From: Paraburkholderia sp. BCC1884
GTDB taxonomy: Bacteria > Pseudomonadota > Gammaproteobacteria > Burkholderiales > Burkholderiaceae
DNA length: 64,000 bases
Reading direction: 5' to 3'
Assembly (NCBI RefSeq): GCF_900996225.1
Contig: NZ_CAAJGL010000068.1
Location: forward strand, 1,364,001-1,428,000
Positions 17,509-26,203 of the stretch are shown here, one piece after another. The notes beneath the pieces are model-generated. The model ran no database searches. It was not told the origin of the DNA and worked only from the letters and a program-made list of their open reading frames with translations. Position numbers and translations under genes: made by a program. The number at the start of each line of letters is the position of its first letter. The stretch's first letter is position 1.

Positions 17509-17522
17509 TGGAACCGGTTCCA
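17509..17522. promoter_or_regulatory. LacI-family-type operator palindrome upstream of dehydrogenase operon
   Basis: TGGAACCGGTTCCA is a perfect 14-bp palindrome with the central CG typical of LacI/GalR-family operators. It lies 77 bases upstream of the first start codon of the GMC dehydrogenase operon. The rest of 17433-17816 holds no gene. TTTCCGGAA occurs at 17528-17536 and 17552-17560 (24 bp apart), and a near copy TTCCCGGAAA follows at about 17578. No LacI-type gene is in the window. Confidence 0.5.
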
Positions 17523-17816
17523 AAGTCTTTCCGGAATTTTACAATAAGCTGTTTCCGGAAGTGGTGAAATGTCGCAATTCCCGGAAAAGCTCTTTTGAAT
17601 CAAAGCGATCGAGCGGCGCAGCGAAGCGGATGGCGAGGCCGCCCAACTGTGAGCGAGTGATGCGAAAAAGCGACGACTTTTGGCGGAAGGACGCTTGACT
17701 GCGCGGCGGGCGGTGCGGCGCAATCCGCTGCGACGCAGACCCACCGACCCACAGACCCACGCCGAGATGCCCCGCTGATGCAACCCGGCGCCGTTGTCAC
17801 GGCGCCGGCTCGACCA

Positions 17817-19310
17817 TCAAAGCGGCAAGCCCGCGACACTCGGTTGCGTGGCGGTCGGCAACTCGAAGTAGAAGGTCGTGCCTTTGCCCGCGTGTTCGAC
17901 GAGACGAATCTGCGTGTGATGCAACTGCAGCATGCGCTGCACGATCAGCAAACCGAGACCGCCGCCACGGTGCGCGCCGCCCGAACTGAAAGGGCGCTCG
18001 AACAGGCCGTCACGCAGTTCGGCTGGAATGCCGGAACCGGTGTCGCTCACGGTGACCGATACCTTGCCGTCCTTATTCGCGAGATCGACTTCGATCGATC
18101 CTTCTGCCGGCGTATGGCGAATCGCGTTGTCGAGCAGATTCGTGAGCACACGCTCGATCATGCCGAGATCGGCGTTGACGTTCGGCAGGCGCGGCGGGAT
18201 ACCGGCCCGCAACTCGATGTGCCGCGCTTCAGCGGGCAATTCGAATTTCTGGAACACGTCCTGCACGAGATCGACCAGTGAGAATTGCTCGAGCGCGGGT
18301 TGCACGTTGCCGTGTTCGAGTCGCGCCAGTTCGAAGAGCGATTGCGCAAGCCGGCCTACCTTGACGCTCTGCGCGAGCGCGATCGCCAGATAGCGTTTGC
18401 GTTCGGCCTCGCCGAGCGTGTCGGCCTTCAGTGCGAGCGTTTCGAGGTAGCCATGCAGGGAGGTCAGCGGCGTGCGCAGATCGTGCGAAATATTGGCGAT
18501 CAACTCGCGACGCTGCTGGTCCTGGCGCCGCAGCGCGCGCCATTGTTCGCCGATACGCCCGGCCATCTGCGCGAAGGTGGCCTCCAGCACGGCGATTTCG
18601 TCGCCCCGGGTGTTGGGCGTCGAACGCGGCACGACCGGCTGTGTGTCGGGCTCGCCGTCGGCGTCGAAGCGACGCATGGCGCCGGTCAGGCGGCGCAGCG
18701 GACGCGTAATCAGGCCAAACGCCGTCAACCCCGCCAGCAGGCCCAGCAGCGCCACCAGCGCCATCGACCACAAGGTGGTGCGCAGCACCGAACTGGCGGC
18801 GACCCGCGCGGCGAGCGCGTCGTGCTCTTCGCCGAGCAGGACCACGTAGATATAGCCCGACGGCGGCTGCCCGTTCATTTGCAGCGGGGCGGCGCTGAAC
18901 ACTTTTTTGCCGTCGACACTGCGCGGATCGTCGCCGAGGATCGGCAAGGTGTCGCCGACGATGAAGCGGCGAACCGGCGTGAGATCCACCTGATCGCGTT
19001 TGACGTGACCCGCGGGCGCGTCGTCGCCCTGGATGCGGCCCTGGTTGTCGAGCAGATAGACCTCGACGCTCGGATTCACCATCATCAGCTGGCCGAACAG
19101 TTGCCGCACGGCGTCGGGGCGCAGGCCGTTCGCATCCATCAGGGTCGTGCGATGCGCGATGTGGTTGGCGAGATCCTTCGAGAGGCTTTGCACGACCTCT
19201 TTTTCATGCAGATCGCTGGAGCGGATCTGCAACATGGCAGACGCGCCGCAGCATGCCAGCAGCAGGGCGGAGAAAACGATCGAGAGCCGTTGGGTGAGCG
19301 TCAGATTCAC
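17817..19310 (-). CDS. Sensor histidine kinase (HAMP-HisKA-HATPase)
   Basis: This 497-residue inner-membrane kinase has a first helix at residues about 8-28, a periplasmic sensor loop of about 145 residues, a second helix near 180-201 and a HAMP segment (ITRPLRRLTGAMRRF). The phosphoacceptor is His276 in ANISHDLRTPLTSLHGY. The ATP-binding domain has NLLDNAIRHTP, SDTGSGIP and GGGLGLLIV. It overlaps the response regulator stop by 4 bases. Divergence from the msrB-dipZ-msrA operon suggests it senses periplasmic oxidation or envelope damage (inference). Confidence 0.92.
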   Translation of the reverse strand: MNLTLTQRLSIVFSALLLACCGASAMLQIRSSDLHEKEVVQSLSKDLANHIAHRTTLMDANGLRPDAVRQLFGQLMMVNPSVEVYLLDNQGRIQGDDAPAGHVKRDQVDLTPVRRFIVGDTLPILGDDPRSVDGKKVFSAAPLQMNGQPPSGYIYVVLLGEEHDALAARVAASSVLRTTLWSMALVALLGLLAGLTAFGLITRPLRRLTGAMRRFDADGEPDTQPVVPRSTPNTRGDEIAVLEATFAQMAGRIGEQWRALRRQDQQRRELIANISHDLRTPLTSLHGYLETLALKADTLGEAERKRYLAIALAQSVKVGRLAQSLFELARLEHGNVQPALEQFSLVDLVQDVFQKFELPAEARHIELRAGIPPRLPNVNADLGMIERVLTNLLDNAIRHTPAEGSIEVDLANKDGKVSVTVSDTGSGIPAELRDGLFERPFSSGGAHRGGGLGLLIVQRMLQLHHTQIRLVEHAGKGTTFYFELPTATQPSVAGLPL

Positions 19311-20053
19311 GGCATGTCCTTGCGTGTGCCGGCCGCGAGCGGTGCCTCGCCGGGCACGGCGAGTTTATAGCCGCGACCCCACACCGTCAGGATGCGTTCG
19401 GGCTGGGCCGGATCGGTTTCGATCTTGGCCCGCAGCCGGTTGATGTGGGTATTGACCGTGTGCTCGTAGCCTTCGTGCTGGTAGCCCCATACGGCGTTCA
19501 GCAGGTCCATCCGCGAAAACACCTTGCCGGGATGCTGCGCGAAGTAATACAGCAGGTCGAATTCACGCGGCGTCAGTTCGATGGGCCGGCCTTCGACGGC
19601 GGCCTCGCGCGTCAGCGGATCGATGCTCAGCCCGGCGATCTGCAGATTGCCCGCGTCGATGCGCGAGTCTTTAGCCATCGCATCCACACGGCGTAACAAG
19701 GCTTTGACGCGCGCCACCAGTTCGAGCACGGAGAACGGCTTGGCCAGGTAGTCGTCGGCGCCGAGTTCGAGGCCGAGAATCCGGTGCACCTCGCTCGAGC
19801 GCGCGCTGGTGATGATGATCGGCGTGTAGCGTGTCATCGCGCGGGCACGCCGGCAGATTTCCAGGCCGTCCACGCCCGGCAGCATCAGGTCGAGAATCAG
19901 CGCGTCCCAGCCGCCCTGTTCGAGCAGGCGCAGTCCCTCGTTGCCGTCGGCGCTGTGCACGACCTCGTAGCGCTCGTCGCGCAGATGGAGGCTCAGCACG
20001 TTGGCGATATCGACATCGTCTTCGACGATCAGGATGCGCTTGGGATGGTCCAT
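19307..20053 (-). CDS. OmpR/PhoB-family response regulator
   Basis: The 248-residue protein has a receiver domain with ILIVEDDVDIANVL, phospho-acceptor Asp55 in LILDLMLPGVDG, and the conserved Lys in DYLAKPFSVLEL. A C-terminal winged HTH follows (LTPREFDLLYYFAQHPGKVF, GYEHTVNTHINRLRAKIE). It is co-transcribed with the sensor kinase and its start faces the msrB gene across 229 bases. Control of the methionine sulfoxide repair operon is the likely role, comparable to HprRS/YedWV control of msrPQ in E. coli, but this is inference. Confidence 0.93.
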   Translation of the reverse strand: MDHPKRILIVEDDVDIANVLSLHLRDERYEVVHSADGNEGLRLLEQGGWDALILDLMLPGVDGLEICRRARAMTRYTPIIITSARSSEVHRILGLELGADDYLAKPFSVLELVARVKALLRRVDAMAKDSRIDAGNLQIAGLSIDPLTREAAVEGRPIELTPREFDLLYYFAQHPGKVFSRMDLLNAVWGYQHEGYEHTVNTHINRLRAKIETDPAQPERILTVWGRGYKLAVPGEAPLAAGTRKDMP

Positions 20054-20282
20054 AGAGGGCGTCAGGTGCGTGATGGAGCGTGCTTCAGTGGGTTGAGCGG
20101 GGATCGCGCAGAGGGGCAGCGCCGAAATCCCGCGCCGGCGGCAAACCGGCGCGTTGCGCCATTGTGCAAAATTTTCGGGCAGCGAGTTATCACATTTAAT
20201 TTAACTTTTCGTGAGGACTTCGACACCGCCCGCGCACTAGGATGTGACCACTTTCCCGCAACCTCCCAGTGAAGGGGTCATC
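20054..20282. promoter_or_regulatory. Intergenic region between two-component genes and msrB operon
   Basis: This 229-bp divergent spacer should hold both promoters. It contains a short inverted repeat CGCCGG...CCGGCG near 20136-20155 and an AT-rich stretch around 20190-20212, unusual here, that would suit promoter opening. No clear direct-repeat operator was recognised. Confidence 0.35.
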
Positions 20283-20804
20283 ATGCAAAGCAGAAGGCGC
20301 TTCCTTTTTTCGAGCGCGGCGTCGCTCGCCGCGTTGGCCGCGGCGGCCCGCTGGCGTCCGCTGTCCACCGCGCAGGCGGCTCAGCCGGTGGCCGGCAAGC
20401 CGGCTGAAAGTTTCGAGGTCACGCATACCGACCAGCAATGGCGGCAGTTGCTGAGCCCGGCCCAGTATGACGTACTCCGTCAGGAAGGCACCGAGCGGCC
20501 GTACACGAGTCCGTTGAACGACGAGCATCGCAAAGGCACGTTCGGGTGCGCCGGCTGCCGGCTCGACCTGTTCGCGGCGCGCACCAAGTTCGACAGTCAC
20601 ACGGGCTGGCCGAGTTTCTACGCACCGCTCGATCACGCGGTCGTCACCCGCGAGGACGGCTCGTTCGGCATGACCCGCACGGAAGTGCATTGCCGGCGTT
20701 GCGGCGGCCATCTTGGCCATGTTTTCGACGACGGCCCGCAGCCGACCGGCCTGCGTTACTGCATGAACGGTCTCGCCATGAACTTCACGCCGGCTGCCGC
20801 CTGA
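20283..20804 (+). CDS. msrB: Exported peptide-methionine (R)-S-oxide reductase
   Basis: The 173-residue protein has a Tat-type signal (SRRRFLFSSAASLAALAAAA), then a full MsrB domain. It has the zinc ligands CAGC and CRRC, the substrate motifs HTGWPSF and GGHLGHVF, and the catalytic Cys in RYCMNG. It reduces the R-epimer of methionine sulfoxide in oxidised proteins. The Tat signal places it in the periplasm, unlike housekeeping MsrB. It is the first gene of an operon with a DipZ-like reductant supplier and exported MsrA. The ATG at 20283 was chosen because the signal peptide starts there. Confidence 0.92.
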   Translation: MQSRRRFLFSSAASLAALAAAARWRPLSTAQAAQPVAGKPAESFEVTHTDQQWRQLLSPAQYDVLRQEGTERPYTSPLNDEHRKGTFGCAGCRLDLFAARTKFDSHTGWPSFYAPLDHAVVTREDGSFGMTRTEVHCRRCGGHLGHVFDDGPQPTGLRYCMNGLAMNFTPAAA

Positions 20805-20849
20805 GCCCGCCTTCTCCCTGTCACGCATTACCTGAACGTCGGAACAGTC

Positions 20850-22712
20850 ATGCTACTCATCGTTCTTGCCTATCTTGGCGGCGCCCTCACGATTCTGAGT
20901 CCGTGCATCCTGCCGGTGCTGCCCTTTGTGTTCGCCCGCGCGGACCAGCCTTTCGTGCGCAGCGGTTTGCCCTTGCTGGCGGGCATGGCATTGACGTTCG
21001 CGATCGTCGCGACGTTCGCGGCGGTGGGCGGCGGCTGGGTCACGCAGGCCAATCAGTATGGCCGCTGGATCGCCATTGCCCTGCTCGCCGTATTCGGCCT
21101 GACGTTGCTGTTCCCACGGTTCGCCGATCATCTGATGCGTCCGCTGGTTAGCGCCGGCAATCGCCTGTCGAATTTCGCCCAGGCCGATGGCCAGCAGGTC
21201 CGGGCGGGTTCGTCGTTTCTGTTGGGGATCGCCACCGGTCTGTTGTGGGCGCCTTGCGCCGGCCCGATTCTCGGCCTCGTGCTGACCGGCGCGGCGCTGC
21301 GCGGCGCCAGCGTCGGCACGACTTTGCTGCTGGCCGCTTATGCGGCGGGCGCGGCGACGTCGCTGGCCGTGGCGTTGCTGATCGGCGGCAAGGTGTTGAC
21401 GGCGATGAAGCGCTCGCTCGGCGCCGGCGAATGGATTCGCCGTGGCATCGGTGCGGCCATGCTGTGCGGGGTGGTCGCGATCGCGCTGGGTTTCGACACC
21501 GGCGTGCTGGCAAGCGTCTCGACGGTGGCCACGGGCGGTCTCGAACAGAAGCTGGTCGACTCGCTGTCGCCCAAAAAGCCTGCCGTTAACGCGGCGCCCG
21601 ATGCGGCAAACGGCGACGCGATGATGTCGGCCAACCCGGTGGTACAGCCGGCAGCGGACTCGAGCGGCGGTGCCGCTACGGGGTCCGGCTCGATGATGCG
21701 CGCCTCCCAGGTCACACCCGGCTCGCCCGCGCCGCTGCCGGTGGAAGGTACGTTGCCGCCGCTGAACGGCGCGGTTCAATGGCTCAACTCCGCGCCGCTG
21801 ACGACCCAGGACCTGCGCGGCAAGGTCGTGCTGATCGACTTCTGGACTTACTCGTGTATCAACTGCCTGCGTTCGCTCCCGTACGTCAAGGCATGGGCGC
21901 AGAAGTACAAGGATCAGGGGCTGGTGGTGATCGGTGTGCACGCACCGGAATTCGCCTTCGAACGCAATATCGACAACGTGAAGAAGGCCACGCACGACCT
22001 CGGCGTCGACTATCCGGTTGCGATCGACAACAACTATGCGATCTGGCGCGCGCTGAATAACCAGTACTGGCCCGCGCATTATTTCGTCGACGCGAAAGGT
22101 CAGATCCGCTACCACCACTTCGGTGAAGGCGACTACGCGGAGTCCGAAAAAGTGATCCAGCAATTGCTGACCGAAGCGGGCCATACCGACGCATCGAAGA
22201 TCGCCATCGGCGTGCAGGACATGGGCGCGCAAGGTGTCCAGGCGGCCGCCGACAACGCCGATATGCAATCGCCGGAAACCTACGTCGGCTACGAGCGGGC
22301 GGAGAATTTTTCCTCGCCGGGCGGCCAAGCCGAGGACAAGTCGCATACGTATGCGGCGCCGTCCCAGCCCGCCGTCAACGATTGGGGGCTGGCCGGTACG
22401 TGGCATGTCGGCGCCGAGCACGCCACCCTCGAAGCCGCCTCGGGACGCATCGTCTACCGCTTCCATGCGCGCGACCTGCATCTGGTGCTGGGCCCGGGCA
22501 AGGACGGCAAGCCGGTGCGGTTTCGCGTGAGCGTCGACGGCGCCGCACCGGGCGCCGCGCATGGCAGCGATGTCACCGCCGACGGCAGCGGCACCGTGAC
22601 CGGACAGCGTCTCTATCAACTGGTGCGGCAAAGCGGCGAGGTCGAGGATCACACCTTCTCGATCGAGTTTCTCGACCCGGGTGTGCAGGCCTTTGCATTT
22701 ACCTTCGGCTGA
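20850..22712 (+). CDS. DipZ-like fusion: CcdA/DsbD membrane domain plus periplasmic thioredoxin-like domain
   Basis: In this 620-residue protein residues about 1-230 form a CcdA-type helical domain with the redox Cys residues in LSPCILPVLPF and WAPCAGPILGL. A Pro/Ala-rich linker follows. Residues about 315-450 form a thioredoxin/TlpA fold with CINC in WTYSCINCLRSLPYV. The last 150 residues resemble the beta-rich C-terminal domain of mycobacterial DipZ. Such proteins carry electrons from cytoplasmic thioredoxin across the inner membrane. Placed between msrB and msrA, it very likely supplies reductant for both exported enzymes. Confidence 0.88.
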   Translation: MLLIVLAYLGGALTILSPCILPVLPFVFARADQPFVRSGLPLLAGMALTFAIVATFAAVGGGWVTQANQYGRWIAIALLAVFGLTLLFPRFADHLMRPLVSAGNRLSNFAQADGQQVRAGSSFLLGIATGLLWAPCAGPILGLVLTGAALRGASVGTTLLLAAYAAGAATSLAVALLIGGKVLTAMKRSLGAGEWIRRGIGAAMLCGVVAIALGFDTGVLASVSTVATGGLEQKLVDSLSPKKPAVNAAPDAANGDAMMSANPVVQPAADSSGGAATGSGSMMRASQVTPGSPAPLPVEGTLPPLNGAVQWLNSAPLTTQDLRGKVVLIDFWTYSCINCLRSLPYVKAWAQKYKDQGLVVIGVHAPEFAFERNIDNVKKATHDLGVDYPVAIDNNYAIWRALNNQYWPAHYFVDAKGQIRYHHFGEGDYAESEKVIQQLLTEAGHTDASKIAIGVQDMGAQGVQAAADNADMQSPETYVGYERAENFSSPGGQAEDKSHTYAAPSQPAVNDWGLAGTWHVGAEHATLEAASGRIVYRFHARDLHLVLGPGKDGKPVRFRVSVDGAAPGAAHGSDVTADGSGTVTGQRLYQLVRQSGEVEDHTFSIEFLDPGVQAFAFTFG

Positions 22713-22758
22713 ACCAGGCCGGGGCAACGAATCAATCAACGTTTGAAGGATCGATATC

Positions 22759-23499
22759 ATGCACACGAAATCTGGCACGCAGGCTTTCTGGAGCGGGCGC
22801 TCGTCCGTCGTCAAACTCGCGGGTTGTGTGGCGATCGCGGCGAGCGTGTTTGCCGCGCAACGCTTCGCGCATTCGGCGGAGGGAGCCACCAGGATTCCGC
22901 TCCCCGTTCAGGACGAGAGCGTCGGCGCGACGCACAACGAAACCGCCGTATTTGCAGGCGGCTGCTTCTGGGGCGTTCAAGGCGTATTCGAGCATGTGCG
23001 CGGCGTCAAGCAGGTCGCCTCGGGCTATACGGGCGGCGCGGCCAGCACGGCGCAATACGAAACCGTGAGCGATGGCGACACCGGTCATGCCGAGTCGGTG
23101 CAGATCACTTACGATCCGACGCAGATCACGTATGGACGCCTGTTGCAGATCTTCTTCTCGGTGGTTCACGATCCGACCGAACTGAACTACCAGGGTCCCG
23201 ACCACGGCACGCAGTACCGCTCGGCGATCTTTCCGGTGAATCCGTCGCAGCGGACCATCGCGCAGTCGTATATCGCGCAACTGGATCACGCGCATGTGTT
23301 TTCGGGGCCGGTCGTCACCAAGGTGGAGAACTTCAAGGGCTTCTATCCGGCGGAAAACTATCACCAGAATTTCCTCGCGCTCCATCCCGACTACCCGTAT
23401 ATCGCGATCAACGATATGCCGAAGGTGAGCGAACTGAAGCGGGTGTTCCCGGAGCTTTATCGCACCGATCCGGTCCTGCTGAAAGTCGGCCAGTCCTGA
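22759..23499 (+). CDS. msrA: Exported peptide-methionine (S)-S-oxide reductase
   Basis: The 246-residue protein carries an N-terminal hydrophobic export signal (residues about 16-40, AGCVAIAASVFAAQRFAHSA). A complete MsrA domain follows, with the catalytic motif AVFAGGCFWGVQG, SGYTGG, GHAESVQITYDP and HGTQYRSAIF. It reduces the S-epimer of methionine sulfoxide. As third gene of the operon it complements MsrB, so both epimers can be repaired in the envelope with electrons from the DipZ-like protein. Confidence 0.92.
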   Translation: MHTKSGTQAFWSGRSSVVKLAGCVAIAASVFAAQRFAHSAEGATRIPLPVQDESVGATHNETAVFAGGCFWGVQGVFEHVRGVKQVASGYTGGAASTAQYETVSDGDTGHAESVQITYDPTQITYGRLLQIFFSVVHDPTELNYQGPDHGTQYRSAIFPVNPSQRTIAQSYIAQLDHAHVFSGPVVTKVENFKGFYPAENYHQNFLALHPDYPYIAINDMPKVSELKRVFPELYRTDPVLLKVGQS

Positions 23500-23738
23500 C
23501 GACTGAGCACTATTCCTTCTGTACGCCATGCCGATGGTATATCGTGAATCAGTGGCACCCGATCTGTCCCGCTGCGGGCAGATCGCGTCTGCTTGCAGTG
23601 AAGCACGCAAAACATCAGAACAATCGTGCGTGACGCATCGGCGCATGTCGATGCGGTCCCCATGAAAGCAATGAAACGCTGAAAAAGTAAGATTCGCTCC
23701 GTGTGCCGTATCGCGAGAGCGTCAAACTGGAGCGAGAC

Positions 23739-25664
23739 ATGAGCCAGTCAGTTTCCGCCGTGCCCGATGCGGGCGAACACGGCGGGCGCGGACATCGCGG
23801 TCCGGCGATGCCCGCACTCGCGCTCGCGGCCCTGGGTGTGGTGTATGGCGACATCGGCACCAGTCCGCTCTATACGCTGCAAACCGTGTTCGACCCGGCC
23901 AACGGCCTCGCGCTCAATGCGCTGAATATCGTCGGCATCGTCTCGCTGATCGTCTGGTCGCTGATCGTCGTGGTCTCGCTCAAATACGTCACGCTGATCC
24001 TGCGTGCCAACAATCACGGCGAAGGCGGCATCATGGCGCTGCTGGCGCTGGCCGCGTCTTCCGTGGCGACGCGGCCGCGACTGCGTCGAACCCTGCTGGG
24101 CGTGGGCATCATGGGCGCGGCCCTGTTCTATGGCGACAGCGTGATTACGCCGGCCATCTCGGTGCTGAGCGCGGTCGAAGGGCTGGAGGTCGCCGCGCCG
24201 ATTCTGAAGACCTGCGTGATCCCCGTGACCCTCGTCGCGCTGGTGACGCTGTTTCTCATGCAGAAGCGCGGCACGGCCGGTATCGGCGCGGTATTCGGGC
24301 CCGTGATGGTGCTCTGGTTCATCGTGCTGGCCGCGGCGGGCCTCGTCAACATGATGCGCTCACCCGCGATCCTGGTCGCACTCAATCCGTTCACGGGGCT
24401 CGCATTCTGCCTGCATCACCGGTGGCTCGCATTCGTTGCATTGGGCGCGGTCGTGCTGTCGCTCACCGGCGCCGAAGCGCTGTATGCCGACATGGGCCAT
24501 TTCGGCGCGAGACCGATTCGCTGGACCTGGTTCGGCCTCGTGTTTCCGGCCCTCGCGTTGAATTATCTGGGGCAGGGCGCGTTGTTGCTGGCCGAGCCGG
24601 GCGCGCTGCAAAATCCTTTCTACCGGATGTTTCCCGCATGGGCGCTGTATCCGATGATCGTGCTGGCGACGATCGCAACCGTGATCGCCTCGCAAGCCGT
24701 TATCTCGGGCACGTACTCGATGACGAAGCAGGCCATGCAACTCGGCTTTCTGCCGCGTATGAGCGTCGTCTACACATCGGAAAGAGAAATGGGGCAGATC
24801 TATGTGCCCGGTATCAACTGGACGCTGCTGGTCGCGGTGGTGGCGGCCGTGCTCGGCTTCGGTTCGTCCACGGCACTCGGCTCCGCGTACGGTATCGCCG
24901 TCACCGGGACGATGCTGATCACGACGATCCTGACGTTCTTCGTGATTCGCTACGCGTGGCATTACAACTGGTTGCTCTGCGTGGTGGCCACGGTGTTCTT
25001 CTTCGTGATCGATGCCGCGTTCTTCTCGGCGAATCTGCTGAAGATCGTGCAAGGCGGCTGGTTCCCGCTACTGGTCGGGTTGATCATCTACACGATCATG
25101 GCGACCTGGGGAAAGGGCTGGGAGATGATGCGCGCCGAAGCTCGCGTGCGAGCCGGCACCATGCCGCTCAAACCCTATCTGGCGACGCTGCTGGCCGGCT
25201 CGCCGATCAGGGTGAAAGGCACGGCGATTTTTCTGTCGCCCGACCCGGATGGTGTGCCGCATTCGCTGATCAACAATCTGATGCACAACCGCGTGCTGCA
25301 CAAACGCGTCGTTTTCGTCACGGTGAATAACGAAGAAGTGCCGTGGGTTCCCGCGAGCGAGCGGGTCAACGTGCATCGGCTGGACGCGGAGTGCTATCAG
25401 ATCACGATCAACTACGGTTTCATGGACGAAGTCGATCTGCCGTGCGCACTGCAGATCTGCAAGGCCGAAGGGCTCACGTTCGAGGCTGCGGAGACGTCTT
25501 ACTTCCTCAGCCGCGCGACCCTCGTGCCCACGCGCGACAGCGGCATGGCGATGTGGCGCGAGCGACTGTTCTCGGTGATGTTGCACAACGTCGGCAATGT
25601 CGCGGCGTATCTCAAGCTGCCGGCCAACCGCGTGATCGAGTTGGGCGCGCGCGTGGAAATCTGA
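23739..25664 (+). CDS. kup: Kup-family potassium uptake protein
   Basis: The 641-residue protein starts its homology at ALAALGVVYGDIGTSPLYTL, the Kup/HAK signature, and has about 12 helices followed by a cytoplasmic C-terminal region from about residue 465. It imports K+ with protons across the inner membrane. The ATG at 23739 with GGAG upstream is preferred over an upstream GTG at 23703. It stands alone, after the msr operon and before a small opposite-strand gene. Confidence 0.93.
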   Translation: MSQSVSAVPDAGEHGGRGHRGPAMPALALAALGVVYGDIGTSPLYTLQTVFDPANGLALNALNIVGIVSLIVWSLIVVVSLKYVTLILRANNHGEGGIMALLALAASSVATRPRLRRTLLGVGIMGAALFYGDSVITPAISVLSAVEGLEVAAPILKTCVIPVTLVALVTLFLMQKRGTAGIGAVFGPVMVLWFIVLAAAGLVNMMRSPAILVALNPFTGLAFCLHHRWLAFVALGAVVLSLTGAEALYADMGHFGARPIRWTWFGLVFPALALNYLGQGALLLAEPGALQNPFYRMFPAWALYPMIVLATIATVIASQAVISGTYSMTKQAMQLGFLPRMSVVYTSEREMGQIYVPGINWTLLVAVVAAVLGFGSSTALGSAYGIAVTGTMLITTILTFFVIRYAWHYNWLLCVVATVFFFVIDAAFFSANLLKIVQGGWFPLLVGLIIYTIMATWGKGWEMMRAEARVRAGTMPLKPYLATLLAGSPIRVKGTAIFLSPDPDGVPHSLINNLMHNRVLHKRVVFVTVNNEEVPWVPASERVNVHRLDAECYQITINYGFMDEVDLPCALQICKAEGLTFEAAETSYFLSRATLVPTRDSGMAMWRERLFSVMLHNVGNVAAYLKLPANRVIELGARVEI

Positions 25665-25750
25665 CGTCGAAGTCAATCTTATCCGGCGAGCGCCCGCGTG
25701 ACGAAGCGGCGAGAGACCGGCAACCGGGCTACGGTTGCCGCCACTGCCGG

Positions 25751-25954
25751 TTAGGAACGATTGGCTGTTTCCGGCGCGGGCGCATCCGATACGGCGAGCA
25801 CCTTGATGCCTTCCCAGTGCGGATGCAGCAACCTCAGGACCGCGAGGATCGCGCTATTGGTGTTCTCCGGCACGGTGACCAGATCGCTGCCTTTCTGGAC
25901 CGTTTTCTTACCATGCTGGCAATACTGATACTCGACATGAAGCGTGACTGACAT
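25751..25954 (-). CDS. Small hypothetical protein
   Basis: This 67-residue reading frame starts MSVTLHVEYQYCQHGKKTVQ and has normal codon use for the region. A GGGAAG-like ribosome binding site lies upstream of the start at 25954. It has no signal peptide or helix long enough to cross a membrane, and no family was recognised. It sits alone between kup and a chemoreceptor gene on the opposite strand. Confidence 0.5.
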   Translation of the reverse strand: MSVTLHVEYQYCQHGKKTVQKGSDLVTVPENTNSAILAVLRLLHPHWEGIKVLAVSDAPAPETANRS

Positions 25955-26136
25955 GACTCTGACTTCCCTTTTCTATGGGTGCTGATCTCGCGTGAAGAAT
26001 GGCGCGTCGTTGCCCGCTCTGCGCTTCGCCCCGATCGATGAATCCGCGCCGTCTTCTCACCGCTCTATAACGGCACCGTGACGGCTCGACTTGAGTGCTT
26101 ACAGCCGTAGGATGGTCGTCGGCTATTTGTCATATT

Positions 26137-26151
26137 TGAAACTTCGTTTCA
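26137..26151. promoter_or_regulatory. Inverted repeat upstream of chemoreceptor gene
   Basis: TGAAAC-TTC-GTTTCA is a perfect 6-bp dyad 52 bases before the chemoreceptor start, in an AT-rich spacer (25955-26203) that otherwise contains no gene. It could be an operator or a leader hairpin; nothing in the sequence decides. Confidence 0.3.
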
Positions 26152-26203
26152 GAACCTGCATCGGTGCGTCGTTAAGACGGGTATCAAAACACGCAGGTAT
26201 TTC

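Noticed and set aside
20853..22889. Minus-strand frame of 678 codons opposite the DipZ-like gene
   Set aside because: The plus strand encodes an unmistakable CcdA-thioredoxin protein; the antisense product has no recognisable features.
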